Shown piece by piece: positions 52,725 to 61,772 of a stretch of 64,000 nucleotides of DNA; the stretch's first letter is position 1; every line of letters starts with the position of its first letter. This DNA is from Rubripirellula obstinata. GTDB taxonomy: Bacteria > Planctomycetota > Planctomycetia > Pirellulales > Pirellulaceae. The notes under the pieces are model-generated. The model saw only the letters and a program-made list of their open reading frames with translations. It made no database searches and was not told the DNA's origin. The stretch spans positions 29,769-93,768 of the forward strand of contig NZ_LWSK01000010.1 of NCBI RefSeq assembly GCF_001642955.1, in the 5' to 3' direction. The translations under genes were made by a program, and so were the position numbers.

Positions 52725-54884
52725 TCAAGCTTGGCTGTGGTCGCTGGCTAGGGTGATGCGAATGTCGTCGTAAGAGATCGTTCCGTCGAAGTGGTCGTAG
52801 ATCGGTTTGAGCTTACCTTCGGCCGCCAGGTGCTTCTGTTGCAAAACGGCTTGTCGGTTTTCGTCGCTGACCCAAGCCGAGATGTCTGTGACTCGATCGT
52901 GAGCGATGAAATCAGCGAGGTAACCGGCTGTGGTCGATTTTGCACGACCGAGGGCTTTGGCGGCTGCTTCGATGGAATCGCCATTGCGAAATAAATCGAA
53001 TGCCGCGAATGAATTGGAATTGGTGACGACCGTTGCGGTCGGTTTTGCGGCGGGCGGTACGACGTTGGTCGGTAGGTCGTGTTGTTGGCAGTACCGTTTG
53101 ATGATACCGACGAAGGCTTCACCAAAGTCCTTGGCTTTTTGTTCGCCAACACCGCGAATTTTCAAAAATGCGTCCGCGTTATCGGGACGACGTCGAGCCA
53201 TGTCACGCAGCGATGCATCGCCAAAGATCACGTACGCCGGCACGTTTCGAGCGGATGCCAATTCGCTTCGATGTCCGCGGATTTCGTCGAATAGTCCTCG
53301 GTCCACGCCCTCCCAAGAATCATCGACCGCTTGCCGCGAAGATCTTGATGACTTTGATGTCGGCTTGGTCAGTTTTGGGTCTCCGTCGCGTTTAAGCAAT
53401 CGACGGCCTGTTTCGGATAGCGACAGTAAGTGATATTCACCGCTCCGAAGCAGGTATCCTTGCGCCACCAATTGGTCGATCCACATCCGTGCGCTGGCTT
53501 GTCCTTCATCAGCAAGCAGTCCGTAGGTGCTTAGCTTGTCGTGGCCAAATTGATGAATACGTTGATCTTTGGATCCGGCTAAGACTTTGGCGGTGTGCGC
53601 GGATCCGAATCGTTCGCCCTGCCGAATGACACAGGATAGGATCTTTTGGCTTAGCGTTATCGGATCGTCCACCAAGTCGAGTTCGCCCAAGCAAACGTCG
53701 CAGCTACCGCAGTTTTGGTGTTCGTACTTCTGTCCAAAGTATTCGACCAACGCCTTGTGTCGGCAGACTACGCTTCCACACAGGTTGGCCATGGCATCAA
53801 GCGATGCGATGGCAGCGTTGTTGCTGCCACCGCCTTCCATGATTCTTTTCCACGTGACGACATCGCCACCAGAATAGATCAGCACGCATTCGGATTCTAA
53901 TCCGTCACGACCGGCCCGCCCGCTTTCTTGTTGGTAGTGTTCAATCGATTTGGGCATACCGGCGTGAACGACGTATCGCACGTCGGGTTTATCGATTCCC
54001 ATGCCAAAGGCAACCGTAGCCACGATCACGTCGCACTCGTCTTTGATGAACGCATTTTGGTTTGACTTGCGTTGATGGTCATCCAGCCCAGCATGATACG
54101 CCAACGCCCTGCTTCCAGTTGCCCTGCCCCCCACTGCATTGATCGCGTTCGCGGTGCGTTCCACTTCTTTGCGGCTGATGCAGTAAACGATTCCGGATTC
54201 GCCCGGGTGTCGCCCGATGACTTCCATCACCTGCTGCAATCGTCCATCGCTCCGCAGCATCCGGTAGTTTAGGTTGGGGCGATCGAAATCGCCGACTAGA
54301 ATTTTGGCTCCGCTTAGTCCTAGTTGCTGCGCGATGTCGTTGCGAACGTCTTCGGCGGCGGTGGCGGTATAGGCGTGAACGCTCGCCGATGGAAACAGTT
54401 CCTTCAGCGTCCGCAGGCCACGGTACTCGGGCCGGAAATCGTGGCCCCATGCGCTGATGCAGTGAGCTTCATCGATCGCAAAAAACGACACATGGTTTGA
54501 CTGCAGGAAGTCCAGCGTGCGAGGCGAGAGTAAACGTTCAGGAGCCATGTACAGCAGCTTGATTTCGCCAGCCCGAATCCGCTCGGCGACACGACGTTTT
54601 TCGTCAGCCGTCTGCGTGCTGTTGGCAAACTCGGCTGCCACGCCACAAGCCTGCAAAGCGTCGACTTGATCCTTCATCAACGAGATCAATGGCGAAACCA
54701 CGACCGCCATTCCGTCACAACACAAGGCGGGGGCTTGGAAACAAAGTGATTTTCCGCCACCGGTTGGCAGAACCGTCAGACTGTCTTGTTTGTCCAGCAC
54801 GCAGCGAATCGAGTCTTCTTGAAGCGGACGAAATTGATCGTAGCCCCAAACGTCGCGAAAGACTTTTGTAACCTGTTGGATCAA
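52725..54884 (-). CDS. recQ: ATP-dependent DNA helicase RecQ
   Basis: A 719-residue 3'-5' helicase. DEAD part: GYDQFRPLQEDSIRCVL, Walker A LPTGGGKSLCFQAP, DEAH with AIDEAHCISAWGHDFRPEYR. Helicase C part: ALAYHAGLDD and YQQESGRAGRDG. Zinc-binding CxxC set in CRHKALVEYFGQ and CGSCDVCLG, an RQC winged helix, an HRDC domain (about 525-600) and a C-terminal HTH_40-type segment (AFDLFRNGDSIEAAAKALGRAKSTTAGYLADFIAH). The start is TTG 54884, backed by GGAG 8 bases upstream. Two heptamer arrays lie just before it. Confidence 0.95.
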   Translation of the reverse strand: MIQQVTKVFRDVWGYDQFRPLQEDSIRCVLDKQDSLTVLPTGGGKSLCFQAPALCCDGMAVVVSPLISLMKDQVDALQACGVAAEFANSTQTADEKRRVAERIRAGEIKLLYMAPERLLSPRTLDFLQSNHVSFFAIDEAHCISAWGHDFRPEYRGLRTLKELFPSASVHAYTATAAEDVRNDIAQQLGLSGAKILVGDFDRPNLNYRMLRSDGRLQQVMEVIGRHPGESGIVYCISRKEVERTANAINAVGGRATGSRALAYHAGLDDHQRKSNQNAFIKDECDVIVATVAFGMGIDKPDVRYVVHAGMPKSIEHYQQESGRAGRDGLESECVLIYSGGDVVTWKRIMEGGGSNNAAIASLDAMANLCGSVVCRHKALVEYFGQKYEHQNCGSCDVCLGELDLVDDPITLSQKILSCVIRQGERFGSAHTAKVLAGSKDQRIHQFGHDKLSTYGLLADEGQASARMWIDQLVAQGYLLRSGEYHLLSLSETGRRLLKRDGDPKLTKPTSKSSRSSRQAVDDSWEGVDRGLFDEIRGHRSELASARNVPAYVIFGDASLRDMARRRPDNADAFLKIRGVGEQKAKDFGEAFVGIIKRYCQQHDLPTNVVPPAAKPTATVVTNSNSFAAFDLFRNGDSIEAAAKALGRAKSTTAGYLADFIAHDRVTDISAWVSDENRQAVLQQKHLAAEGKLKPIYDHFDGTISYDDIRITLASDHSQA

Positions 54885-54922
54885 GGTTGTCTCCGGTAAG
54901 TGCGGGTGGGTTTAGACGACGG

Positions 54923-55007
54923 GTACTGAGTACTGAGTACTGAGTACTGAGTACTGAGTACTGAGTACTGAGTACTGAGTACTGAGTACTGAGTACTGAG
55001 TACTGAG
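54923..55007. repeat. Heptamer array GTACTGA, about 12 copies
   Basis: Twelve perfect units of GTACTGA (84-85 bases), starting 39 bases before the recQ start codon. It abuts a second array of a different heptamer. The unit length is not a multiple of three, and there is no spacer diversity, so it is a slippage-type minisatellite. Confidence 0.97.
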
Positions 55008-55230
55008 GAATTAGGAATTAGGAATTAGGAATTAGGAATTAGGAATTAGGAATTAGGAATTAGGAATTAGGAATTAGGAATTAGGAATTAGGAATTAGGA
55101 ATTAGGAATTAGGAATTAGGAATTAGGAATTAGGAATTAGGAATTAGGAATTAGGAATTAGGAATTAGGAATTAGGAATTAGGAATTAGGAATTAGGAAT
55201 TAGGAATTAGGAATTAGGAATTAGGAATTA
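55007..55230. repeat. Heptamer array GGAATTA, 32 copies
   Basis: Thirty-two perfect units of GGAATTA in 224 bases, directly following the GTACTGA array. It lies between the end of hppA and the start of recQ, both on the minus strand. It is followed by GGTAGACCCGGCCGCATACG, a copy of the short motif at about 10689. Confidence 0.97.
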
Positions 55231-55300
55231 GGTAGACCCGGCCGCATACGCGCCTGCGGCTTACTTGATCAACAAGTTGATTTCAATTTGTGTTGCGAAG

Positions 55301-57682
55301 CTAGAACCAACCTATTGCAACTAATGAATATCGTACGATCAACCCGGCGACTACGACGCTGACCATGCTCATGAGTTTAATGAGGATGTTTAGGCTGGGG
55401 CCGGAGGTGTCTTTGAAGGGGTCGCCGACGGTGTCGCCAACGACGGATGCTTTGTGGGCGTCGCTTCCTTTGCCGCCGTGATGTCCCGCTTCGATGTACT
55501 TCTTGGCGTTGTCCCAGGATCCTCCGCTGTTCGCCATGAACACGGCTAGACAAAATCCCGATGTCAGGCATCCGGTCAGCAACCCTAGGACTCCACCAAC
55601 GCCAAGCAACAGCCCGACAGCAATCGGCATCAACAGACCAAGCATGCTGGGCAGGATCATTTCTTTCTGCGCCGCCTTGGTGCTGATCGCGACCGGGCGT
55701 TCGTAATCGGGTTTGACACTTCCATCTAGGATTCCCGGATTCTCGATAAACTGACGCCGGACTTCTTGCACCATGCCATCGGCCGCTCGGGCGACTGATT
55801 TCATCGTGAAGGCGCAGAACATAAATGAACTCATCGCGCCCAAGAAAATACCAACTAGCACCTTCGGGTTCATCAGCGATGCGTCGTAGTACAACAAGAA
55901 GTCGCGGATCGTTGCGGAGCGGATTGGAACGAGGTCAGGCTCGGTCTGGCCTCGCGTCAGCGGCATCGCCAGGTTGACTTCGTTGACGGAATCTTCACGC
56001 ACCAGTTTCAGTGCCGGCGCGATGTTGAACGTTCCGTCGTCCTCGATATTTTGGACGATCGCATAGTCGTCCCCCCAGCGTACAAAGCCATCACGCACGC
56101 TTTCGACGTAAGCGGCCAATAATGCAAGCGCGGTCAGTGCTGCTGAACCAATCGCGAATCCTTTTCCAGTTGCTGCGGTTGTATTGCCAAGCGAATCGAG
56201 AGCATCGGTGCGTTTGCGGACGATTTCGTCCAGTCCCGCCATCTCGGCGTTGCCGCCCGCGTTGTCTGCGATCGGCCCGTAAGCATCGGTCGCCAGGGTG
56301 ATGCCGAGGGTGCTAAGCATTCCCACCGCCGCGATGCCGACACCGTACAGTCCCAGTGAAAATTGGTTGGGGTCGCTGAAATTGCCGCCGTTTGCAAACG
56401 CGAATGCAATCAGCATGGCCGTACACACAACGACCACCGGCAACCAAACGCTCATCATCCCGTCGGCGATCCCGCTGATGATGATCGGAGCCGGTCCTGA
56501 CTTGGCTTGTTCGGCAAGGTTTTGTGTGGGTGCGTATTCGTCGCTCGTCACACGTTCGGTCCAGTGACCAATCGCCCAACCGGCCGCCAGTCCGGTGACG
56601 ACACTGATCGCGATGCCGGGCAGAAAACCAAAGATGATCGTGTCAGGTGTTGTGGGCATCAACAACGTCGCGATGATCGCAGCGGCAATGATGACCAGCA
56701 GCGTTGAAAGATTGATCCCGCGTGCGAGCGCGGCCAGCAGCGATTTTTGCGAAGTGTCATCGCCGGTCTTCACCGCAAACACGCCGACCATCGACAGCGG
56801 AATTCCGATCGCTGCGATTGCGATCGGCAACATCATCGCTCGCAGTTGCGCCGTGCCAACATCCATGCCTTCTGGGATTCCATCAGCGTGGCTCATCGCG
56901 GCGACACCCAGTGCCGATGCTGCCAAGATCGAACCGCAATACGATTCGTACAAATCCGCCCCCATCCCTGCGACGTCGCCGACATTATCACCGACGTTGT
57001 CAGCAATCGTTGCGGGGTTACGCGGTGAATCTTCGGCCATGCTTTGTTCGACCTTTCCGACCAAGTCGGCACCCACGTCGGCTGCTTTGGTAAAGATGCC
57101 ACCGCCAACCCGCGCGAACAAAGCTTGGGCGCTTGCACCCATTCCGAACGACAGCATCGCGACGGAGATTTCCGGCAGCGTCATTGCGTCCATGCCGGTT
57201 AGCGGCAAAACCCAATACATGAACCCGAACCACAGACACACGTAAAGCAACCCCAAGCCAACGACGGTCAGCCCCATCACTGCACCGCTGCGAAACGCGA
57301 CCTGCAATCCGTCGTTGAGCGATCGCTCGGCCGCCGCTGCGGTTCGTCCACTGGCCTGAGTGGCGGTTCGCATGCCAAACCAGCCAGCGAGTCCGCTGAA
57401 AAAACCGCCGGTCAAAAACGCGAAGGGAACCAGCGGCCCGATGACGCCAAGCGTGTAAACGGCGATGCCCAATAAGATTGCGATGATCACGAAAACGATC
57501 GTGACGACTCGGTTTTGCTGCCTGAGGTATGCACCCGCACCTTGCCGCACGCTTTCGGCAATTTCTTTCATCTCAGCGGTGCCTTCGTCTTGCTCCATCA
57601 TTTCGCGATAGAACCGCAGGGCTACAAATAATGCGGCAATGGCCGCGACGCATGCCAAACCAATAACGATGCCAGCAATCAC
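55301..57682 (-). CDS. hppA: Membrane-bound ion-pumping pyrophosphatase (K+-dependent type)
   Basis: A 793-residue integral membrane enzyme with about 16 segments that uses pyrophosphate to pump H+ or Na+. The substrate-binding motifs are clear: [22 protein letters not shown], then [18 protein letters not shown], and the later DNAGGNAEM and [15 protein letters not shown]. The K+-dependence position reads [16 protein letters not shown], with alanine where K+-independent enzymes have lysine, so I predict the K+-dependent class. Whether it pumps Na+ or H+ is not decided by this. The start is GTG 57682 ([13 protein letters not shown]). It is a single gene, probably energising the membrane, and perhaps also supplying the gradient used by ExbB/ExbD. 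Confidence 0.95.
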   Translation of the reverse strand: MIAGIVIGLACVAAIAALFVALRFYREMMEQDEGTAEMKEIAESVRQGAGAYLRQQNRVVTIVFVIIAILLGIAVYTLGVIGPLVPFAFLTGGFFSGLAGWFGMRTATQASGRTAAAAERSLNDGLQVAFRSGAVMGLTVVGLGLLYVCLWFGFMYWVLPLTGMDAMTLPEISVAMLSFGMGASAQALFARVGGGIFTKAADVGADLVGKVEQSMAEDSPRNPATIADNVGDNVGDVAGMGADLYESYCGSILAASALGVAAMSHADGIPEGMDVGTAQLRAMMLPIAIAAIGIPLSMVGVFAVKTGDDTSQKSLLAALARGINLSTLLVIIAAAIIATLLMPTTPDTIIFGFLPGIAISVVTGLAAGWAIGHWTERVTSDEYAPTQNLAEQAKSGPAPIIISGIADGMMSVWLPVVVVCTAMLIAFAFANGGNFSDPNQFSLGLYGVGIAAVGMLSTLGITLATDAYGPIADNAGGNAEMAGLDEIVRKRTDALDSLGNTTAATGKGFAIGSAALTALALLAAYVESVRDGFVRWGDDYAIVQNIEDDGTFNIAPALKLVREDSVNEVNLAMPLTRGQTEPDLVPIRSATIRDFLLYYDASLMNPKVLVGIFLGAMSSFMFCAFTMKSVARAADGMVQEVRRQFIENPGILDGSVKPDYERPVAISTKAAQKEMILPSMLGLLMPIAVGLLLGVGGVLGLLTGCLTSGFCLAVFMANSGGSWDNAKKYIEAGHHGGKGSDAHKASVVGDTVGDPFKDTSGPSLNILIKLMSMVSVVVAGLIVRYSLVAIGWF

Positions 57683-57842
57683 AGAAGTGTTCTTTCTTTG
57701 TTGAGATCAACGAATTTAATGGGCGATAAGACGCCCTGGTTGTAACATTAACGGCTGGCATGACGCTTTTCCACTTCCGAACGCCACCTGTTGGGAATAA
57801 TTTCAGATATTCACTCCGACGCGATCACCGCCTTGCACGAAC
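57683..57842. other. Upstream region of hppA, no feature recognised
   Basis: About 160 bases before the hppA start hold no repeat or clear promoter; the family-B repeat cluster begins at 57843. Confidence 0.4.
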
Positions 57843-58073
57843 TGTTTAACCGCGTGGGCATCGCCCCGCGCGCTGTGGGGCCAGCACGACGCGCGGGGCG
57901 ACGCCCAACGCCGTGAAGGGTTTCTGGACTGTTTAACCGCGTGGGCATCGCCCCGCGCGTCCATGCGGGGCGAAACGCGCGGGGCGATGCCCACGCGGTT
58001 AAACGAACTAACCCGTATTTTCCGGGACCAAAACTCTTCACGGCGCGGGGCGACGCCCAAGCGGTTTAACGAT
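57843..58073. repeat. Palindromic repeat family B, nested copies
   Basis: A complete 135-base copy (57910-58044; outer arms GCCGTGAAG / CTTCACGGC) sits inside a second copy. The outer copy's left part is 57843-57909 (GTTTAACCGCGTGGGCATCG...) and its right end is 58044-58073 (...GCGGTTTAAC). The sequence GCGCGGGGCGACGCCCAA is present on both sides of the inner copy (57891-57908 and 58043-58060), like a duplicated target. Confidence 0.85.
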
Positions 58074-58229
58074 TGAGTACGGTGTTTTGCAGGCAATAAA
58101 TGCTTCACAGCGTTACCGGTTCGGGCATGCCAAATGATTGACCGAACATGCGATGCGAATTACCCTCAAAGGGTCTCCGGAACGCTGTTCGTCCTACTCT
58201 CTTGCGTTCTCCCATGTGCCTGATTTCAC

Positions 58230-61193
58230 ATGCCATCTGACCCATCCCTACCCAACGACCCATCGACGGTACGACGCAACCGTTCCGATTCCGTTGGTTC
58301 TGGATCAGGGGTTTCAATTGGTTCAGCGACCGAGTCGTCATCGGATTCCCAATCAGGCTCTCGTTCAAAGTCACAACTCGATTCACAACAGATTGCCGAG
58401 GCGCATACCGTCATTCGTGACTCGGCGGGCCAAGTCCCCGGTTCACAGATTCCCGGTTCACAACTCCCTGGTTCACAGATCCCCGGTTCACAGATCCCTG
58501 GTTCCGCGAGCGAGGGCAAGCAGACGCCTGTGGCAGTCGCCAAAGTCTTGCTCGGTCAACGGCTGAATCATTTTCGCATTGATGAATTGATTGGCGGCGG
58601 CGGAATGGGAGCCGTCTTCCGAGCACACGATGAAAAACTTGATCGTACGGTGGCGATCAAAGTCATTCCGTTCGTCGGTGACGATCCAGATCTACAACGT
58701 CGCTTTCGAAACGAATCGCAGAGTGCTGCGAAGCTTGACCACCAACGCATTGCCAAAGTGTTTGACACAGGCCGTCACGGGCGATGGCATTACATCGTCT
58801 TTGAGTACATCGAAGGTACCAACATTCGTGACTGGATCCACAGCAAGGGAGTGTTGTCGATCGATGAAGCCGTTTTGTTTACCTGTCAAATTGCTGACGC
58901 ACTAGGACATGCATCGGAGCGTGGGATTACTCACCGTGACGTTAAGCCATCGAACGTGTTGATTGCGGGCGAAGGGCATATCAAGTTGGTTGATATGGGC
59001 TTGGCTCGCAGTGATAGTTTAGGCCTTGCCGATGATATGACCGCCAGCGGCGTGACGCTTGGAACGTTCGACTACATCTCGCCGGAACAAGCACACGATC
59101 CGCGCGACGCTGATTTGCGAAGCGACATTTACTCGCTCGGTTGCACGCTGTACTTCATGTTGACTGGCATGCCGCCCTACCCCGGCGGCACGATGTTGCA
59201 GAAATTGCTGAGCCATGGAAACGCTCCGCCGCCTGACCCGCGAGCGATTCGCAAACAGGTCAGCGAGAATCTGGTCGCCGTCATCAACAAGATGTTGGCG
59301 AAAAAACCTGCTCAGCGTTACCAGGATACGAACCATCTGATTGCAGACTTACGTGAAGTCGCCGCGCGTGACAATTTGGTGGGCGCCCAATCGGTTGCGC
59401 CGGTGGAATTGACCAGCAGCGGTCCGCTGTTGGCCTGGCTCGAAAAACACTTGCCGTGGGTTGTTGCAGCGACCTTGTTGGTTGCTGTTGCACTTTGGTT
59501 ACGTTTGGAATCGGCGGCATCGCGTCAGAGTATTGTGGTTCCGTCATCCGCGTCAGCACCCGTGATGGTGGACGCCGAAGGCACGCCGATTACAACGGGC
59601 ACCATTTCATCGCCGCCAATGTTGACGGCACCGCCGATGACTGAGATTCCAATCTCGCCGTTGTTAATCGAAGCCAGCAACGGCGGAGTGGAAGCCGGAA
59701 GCAATGGCACCAGCCAAGGCAGTCAACAAAACAAAGGCGTGGACGATCGTGACTTTAATAATGGTTCGGTTGGTGAGCAAGCTGCGAGAGCGAACCAGAC
59801 TGTTAATGATGCCTTGCAATCCGCCGTTGGATTCGCGGGCAATTTGACCGACAGTGTGCGACGAGTGGTTCGGCCTGACTTGGTTGCCTGGGAAAAAGCA
59901 CAACCGCTGTCGCTGGTCAAAGACACGCTGGCTGATGCCGAGTTGTTCGATCCTTCGTCGATTCGAGTGGTCGCAGCGCCGCAGCGAGACGAAGTACGCA
60001 TCGGGGCTGATCGACAGATCTATTGCACAACGCTTGCCCAAGGGATTGAATTGGCAAAGCGATATGAAATTGGCGTTGTGGAAATCATTAGCCCCAAAAT
60101 TTACAGCGCACCGATTCGCATTGATGCTAACAGCTTGCGAATTCAATCAACTGTGAATCAGTCGATCATCGTTTTTGATTCTGGTGAAGCGATGACCATG
60201 CAACGACCTAGCATGTGTACGTTGGGGCCGGGGATCGCTGAGTTTCAAAACATTCATTTCGTCTGGGATGTTCCCGAAGATGAAATCGATGGCGGTGCAA
60301 TGTTTCAAGCCGAAGCCGGGACAGAATTATCGCTCAGTGCCAGTACGATCACGATCAACAATCCTGCCAAACGCGGCGAAGTCTACGCGATCGACGTGGT
60401 GACGGATCCTAAGAGCAACGCGTCCGATGATTTTGGTGATAGCGATTTTCGTGACCGCGAGTTTCGTGGCGGTGAGTTTCGTGATAGGCAGCAAACCACC
60501 AGCCGCGACCAAGATGTCTTTCCAATGGTTGCCATTGATTTTGACAATGTGATTGTGCGTGGTGAGGCGACCATGATTCACATGGACCATGCCGCCAAAT
60601 TATGGCTGCGATGGAACAACGGCTTGCTGGCGGTTTCGGGACGAATGATCGATACCGCTGGTACACGCGAACCATTGTCGGCGTCGGTCGGACCCATGAT
60701 CTTGCTAATGACGCGAGTCACGGCACATGCTGCGTCGGGGTTTTGTCGCGTTCGTTTGGGTGCGAGCGGGTCTTATCCTTTTTCAATCAACCGCAGTGCT
60801 CGTAATTGCGTCTTCATTGTCGATGATTCTTTGCCGCATTTTGAGTTCGTCAATTATCCGCTTTCCCGAAAAGTGAATTCAGGATCACAGGATTTACGCT
60901 TGGGAGGATCTTCGAATGTCTACGTTTCGGACCCTCTGCGGACTGATCCACTGCTTCGGATGACGATGTCAAACGGAGAAGTCATTGTGTCGGAGATGGA
61001 TTCGTTAGCCAACGCGGACCTGGACTGGGCTGACGAAAGTCAACCTAGGTGGAACGTCAGTTGGGCATCCGGGAAATTGCCCACTCTTTCGATGAGTTCC
61101 AGACGGCCATCGGATTATCGCCAAGACCAGACGCCGAATCCCGGATTTGAAGAAGAGTCACTGCCTTCGTTGCCAGTGATCGCCGAGTTTTGA
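58230..61193 (+). CDS. Hanks-type Ser/Thr protein kinase with large beta-helix-like outer domain
   Basis: A 987-residue receptor-like kinase. N-terminus 1-105 is Ser/Gln-rich with five PGSQI-type repeats (about 70-92). Kinase domain about 115-380: IGGGGMGAVF, Lys144 (VAIKVIP), HRDVKPSNV with Asp237, DMGLA with Asp255, and GTFDYISPEQA. One membrane helix follows (LPWVVAATLLVAVALWL, about 408-425), then some 560 residues outside the cytoplasm. These include a stretch with beta-helix-like rhythm (IVEIISPKIY-type VVEIISPKIYSAPIRIDANS; LSLSASTITINN; SRNCVFIVDD-like turns) that may sense a glycan or surface ligand. Near residue 730 is a FRDREFRGGEFRD repeat. It is alone in its orientation, upstream of the small cytochrome gene. 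Confidence 0.88.
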   Translation: MPSDPSLPNDPSTVRRNRSDSVGSGSGVSIGSATESSSDSQSGSRSKSQLDSQQIAEAHTVIRDSAGQVPGSQIPGSQLPGSQIPGSQIPGSASEGKQTPVAVAKVLLGQRLNHFRIDELIGGGGMGAVFRAHDEKLDRTVAIKVIPFVGDDPDLQRRFRNESQSAAKLDHQRIAKVFDTGRHGRWHYIVFEYIEGTNIRDWIHSKGVLSIDEAVLFTCQIADALGHASERGITHRDVKPSNVLIAGEGHIKLVDMGLARSDSLGLADDMTASGVTLGTFDYISPEQAHDPRDADLRSDIYSLGCTLYFMLTGMPPYPGGTMLQKLLSHGNAPPPDPRAIRKQVSENLVAVINKMLAKKPAQRYQDTNHLIADLREVAARDNLVGAQSVAPVELTSSGPLLAWLEKHLPWVVAATLLVAVALWLRLESAASRQSIVVPSSASAPVMVDAEGTPITTGTISSPPMLTAPPMTEIPISPLLIEASNGGVEAGSNGTSQGSQQNKGVDDRDFNNGSVGEQAARANQTVNDALQSAVGFAGNLTDSVRRVVRPDLVAWEKAQPLSLVKDTLADAELFDPSSIRVVAAPQRDEVRIGADRQIYCTTLAQGIELAKRYEIGVVEIISPKIYSAPIRIDANSLRIQSTVNQSIIVFDSGEAMTMQRPSMCTLGPGIAEFQNIHFVWDVPEDEIDGGAMFQAEAGTELSLSASTITINNPAKRGEVYAIDVVTDPKSNASDDFGDSDFRDREFRGGEFRDRQQTTSRDQDVFPMVAIDFDNVIVRGEATMIHMDHAAKLWLRWNNGLLAVSGRMIDTAGTREPLSASVGPMILLMTRVTAHAASGFCRVRLGASGSYPFSINRSARNCVFIVDDSLPHFEFVNYPLSRKVNSGSQDLRLGGSSNVYVSDPLRTDPLLRMTMSNGEVIVSEMDSLANADLDWADESQPRWNVSWASGKLPTLSMSSRRPSDYRQDQTPNPGFEEESLPSLPVIAEF
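58437..58505. repeat. 15-base tandem repeat in the kinase N-terminus, about five copies
   Basis: Units of CCCGGTTCACAGATC (variants CTCCC, ATTCC) repeated in frame, giving (PGSQI/L)n in the cytoplasmic N-terminal tail ahead of the kinase domain. Confidence 0.9.
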
Positions 61194-61347
61194 TGCGATT
61201 TCGAACACCTTTTTGTCGTTCAATTCTTTCCGATTCCGAATTGGTCGTTAAACTTGGTTAGGAATTGACTTTTTGACCCACCCAGCCTTAATGGTAGTCC
61301 CCACCCCGCCTCGCAAAGACCGCTTTGCATCCCTCAGGAGAACCTTA

Positions 61348-61767
61348 ATGAAACGCTTCGCAATTTTACTCGGCAGCATGATGGTGTTTGCCAGTCCCAT
61401 GATCTTCGCTAGCCCCGCCAGCGCGATTGCTGAGTTCGGCAAAGAGTTCAAAAAGTCTTTTTCGGACAAAGAGGAAGATGCCGATTGGTACAAGACGGTT
61501 GCCAAAGCTGGTTGCAATGTTTGCCACATCAAAAGGCATCCCGATAAAAAGAAAGCTCGCAACGAGTATGGCCAAGCGGTTCACAAGTACTTGGACAAGA
61601 AAGACTTTCCAAAAGACTTGTTCAAGTCCGACCCAGAGAAAGCGAAAGCGATGATTCTGGAAGGGTTCAAGAAGGCTGGCGAGATGAAAAGTTCCGACGG
61701 TAAGACGTTCGGCGAAAAAATCGAAGCCAAAGAACTACCAGCGACTGATTGGGAATACGAAGGCTAA
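61348..61767 (+). CDS. Exported monoheme c-type cytochrome-like protein
   Basis: A 139-residue protein with a signal peptide (RFAILLGSMMVFASPMIFASPASA, cut about residue 26) and one heme-binding CxxCH (GCNVCH, residues 56-60). The rest is Lys-rich and helical (SDPEKAKAMILEGFKKAGEM). It does not look like a class I cytochrome, since no obvious distal Met in a YxxM context is seen, although MKSSDG might serve. It may carry electrons or act as a small heme-binding part of a larger complex; context gives no help. ATG 61348 is chosen; a TTG frame starts 25 codons earlier but has no export signal at its front. Confidence 0.8.
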   Translation: MKRFAILLGSMMVFASPMIFASPASAIAEFGKEFKKSFSDKEEDADWYKTVAKAGCNVCHIKRHPDKKKARNEYGQAVHKYLDKKDFPKDLFKSDPEKAKAMILEGFKKAGEMKSSDGKTFGEKIEAKELPATDWEYEG

Positions 61768-61772
61768 ATCGT

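Noticed and set aside
54923..55230. CRISPR-like periodic DNA
   Set aside because: The units are 7 bases and fully identical with no spacers, and no cas gene is present; these are simple tandem arrays.
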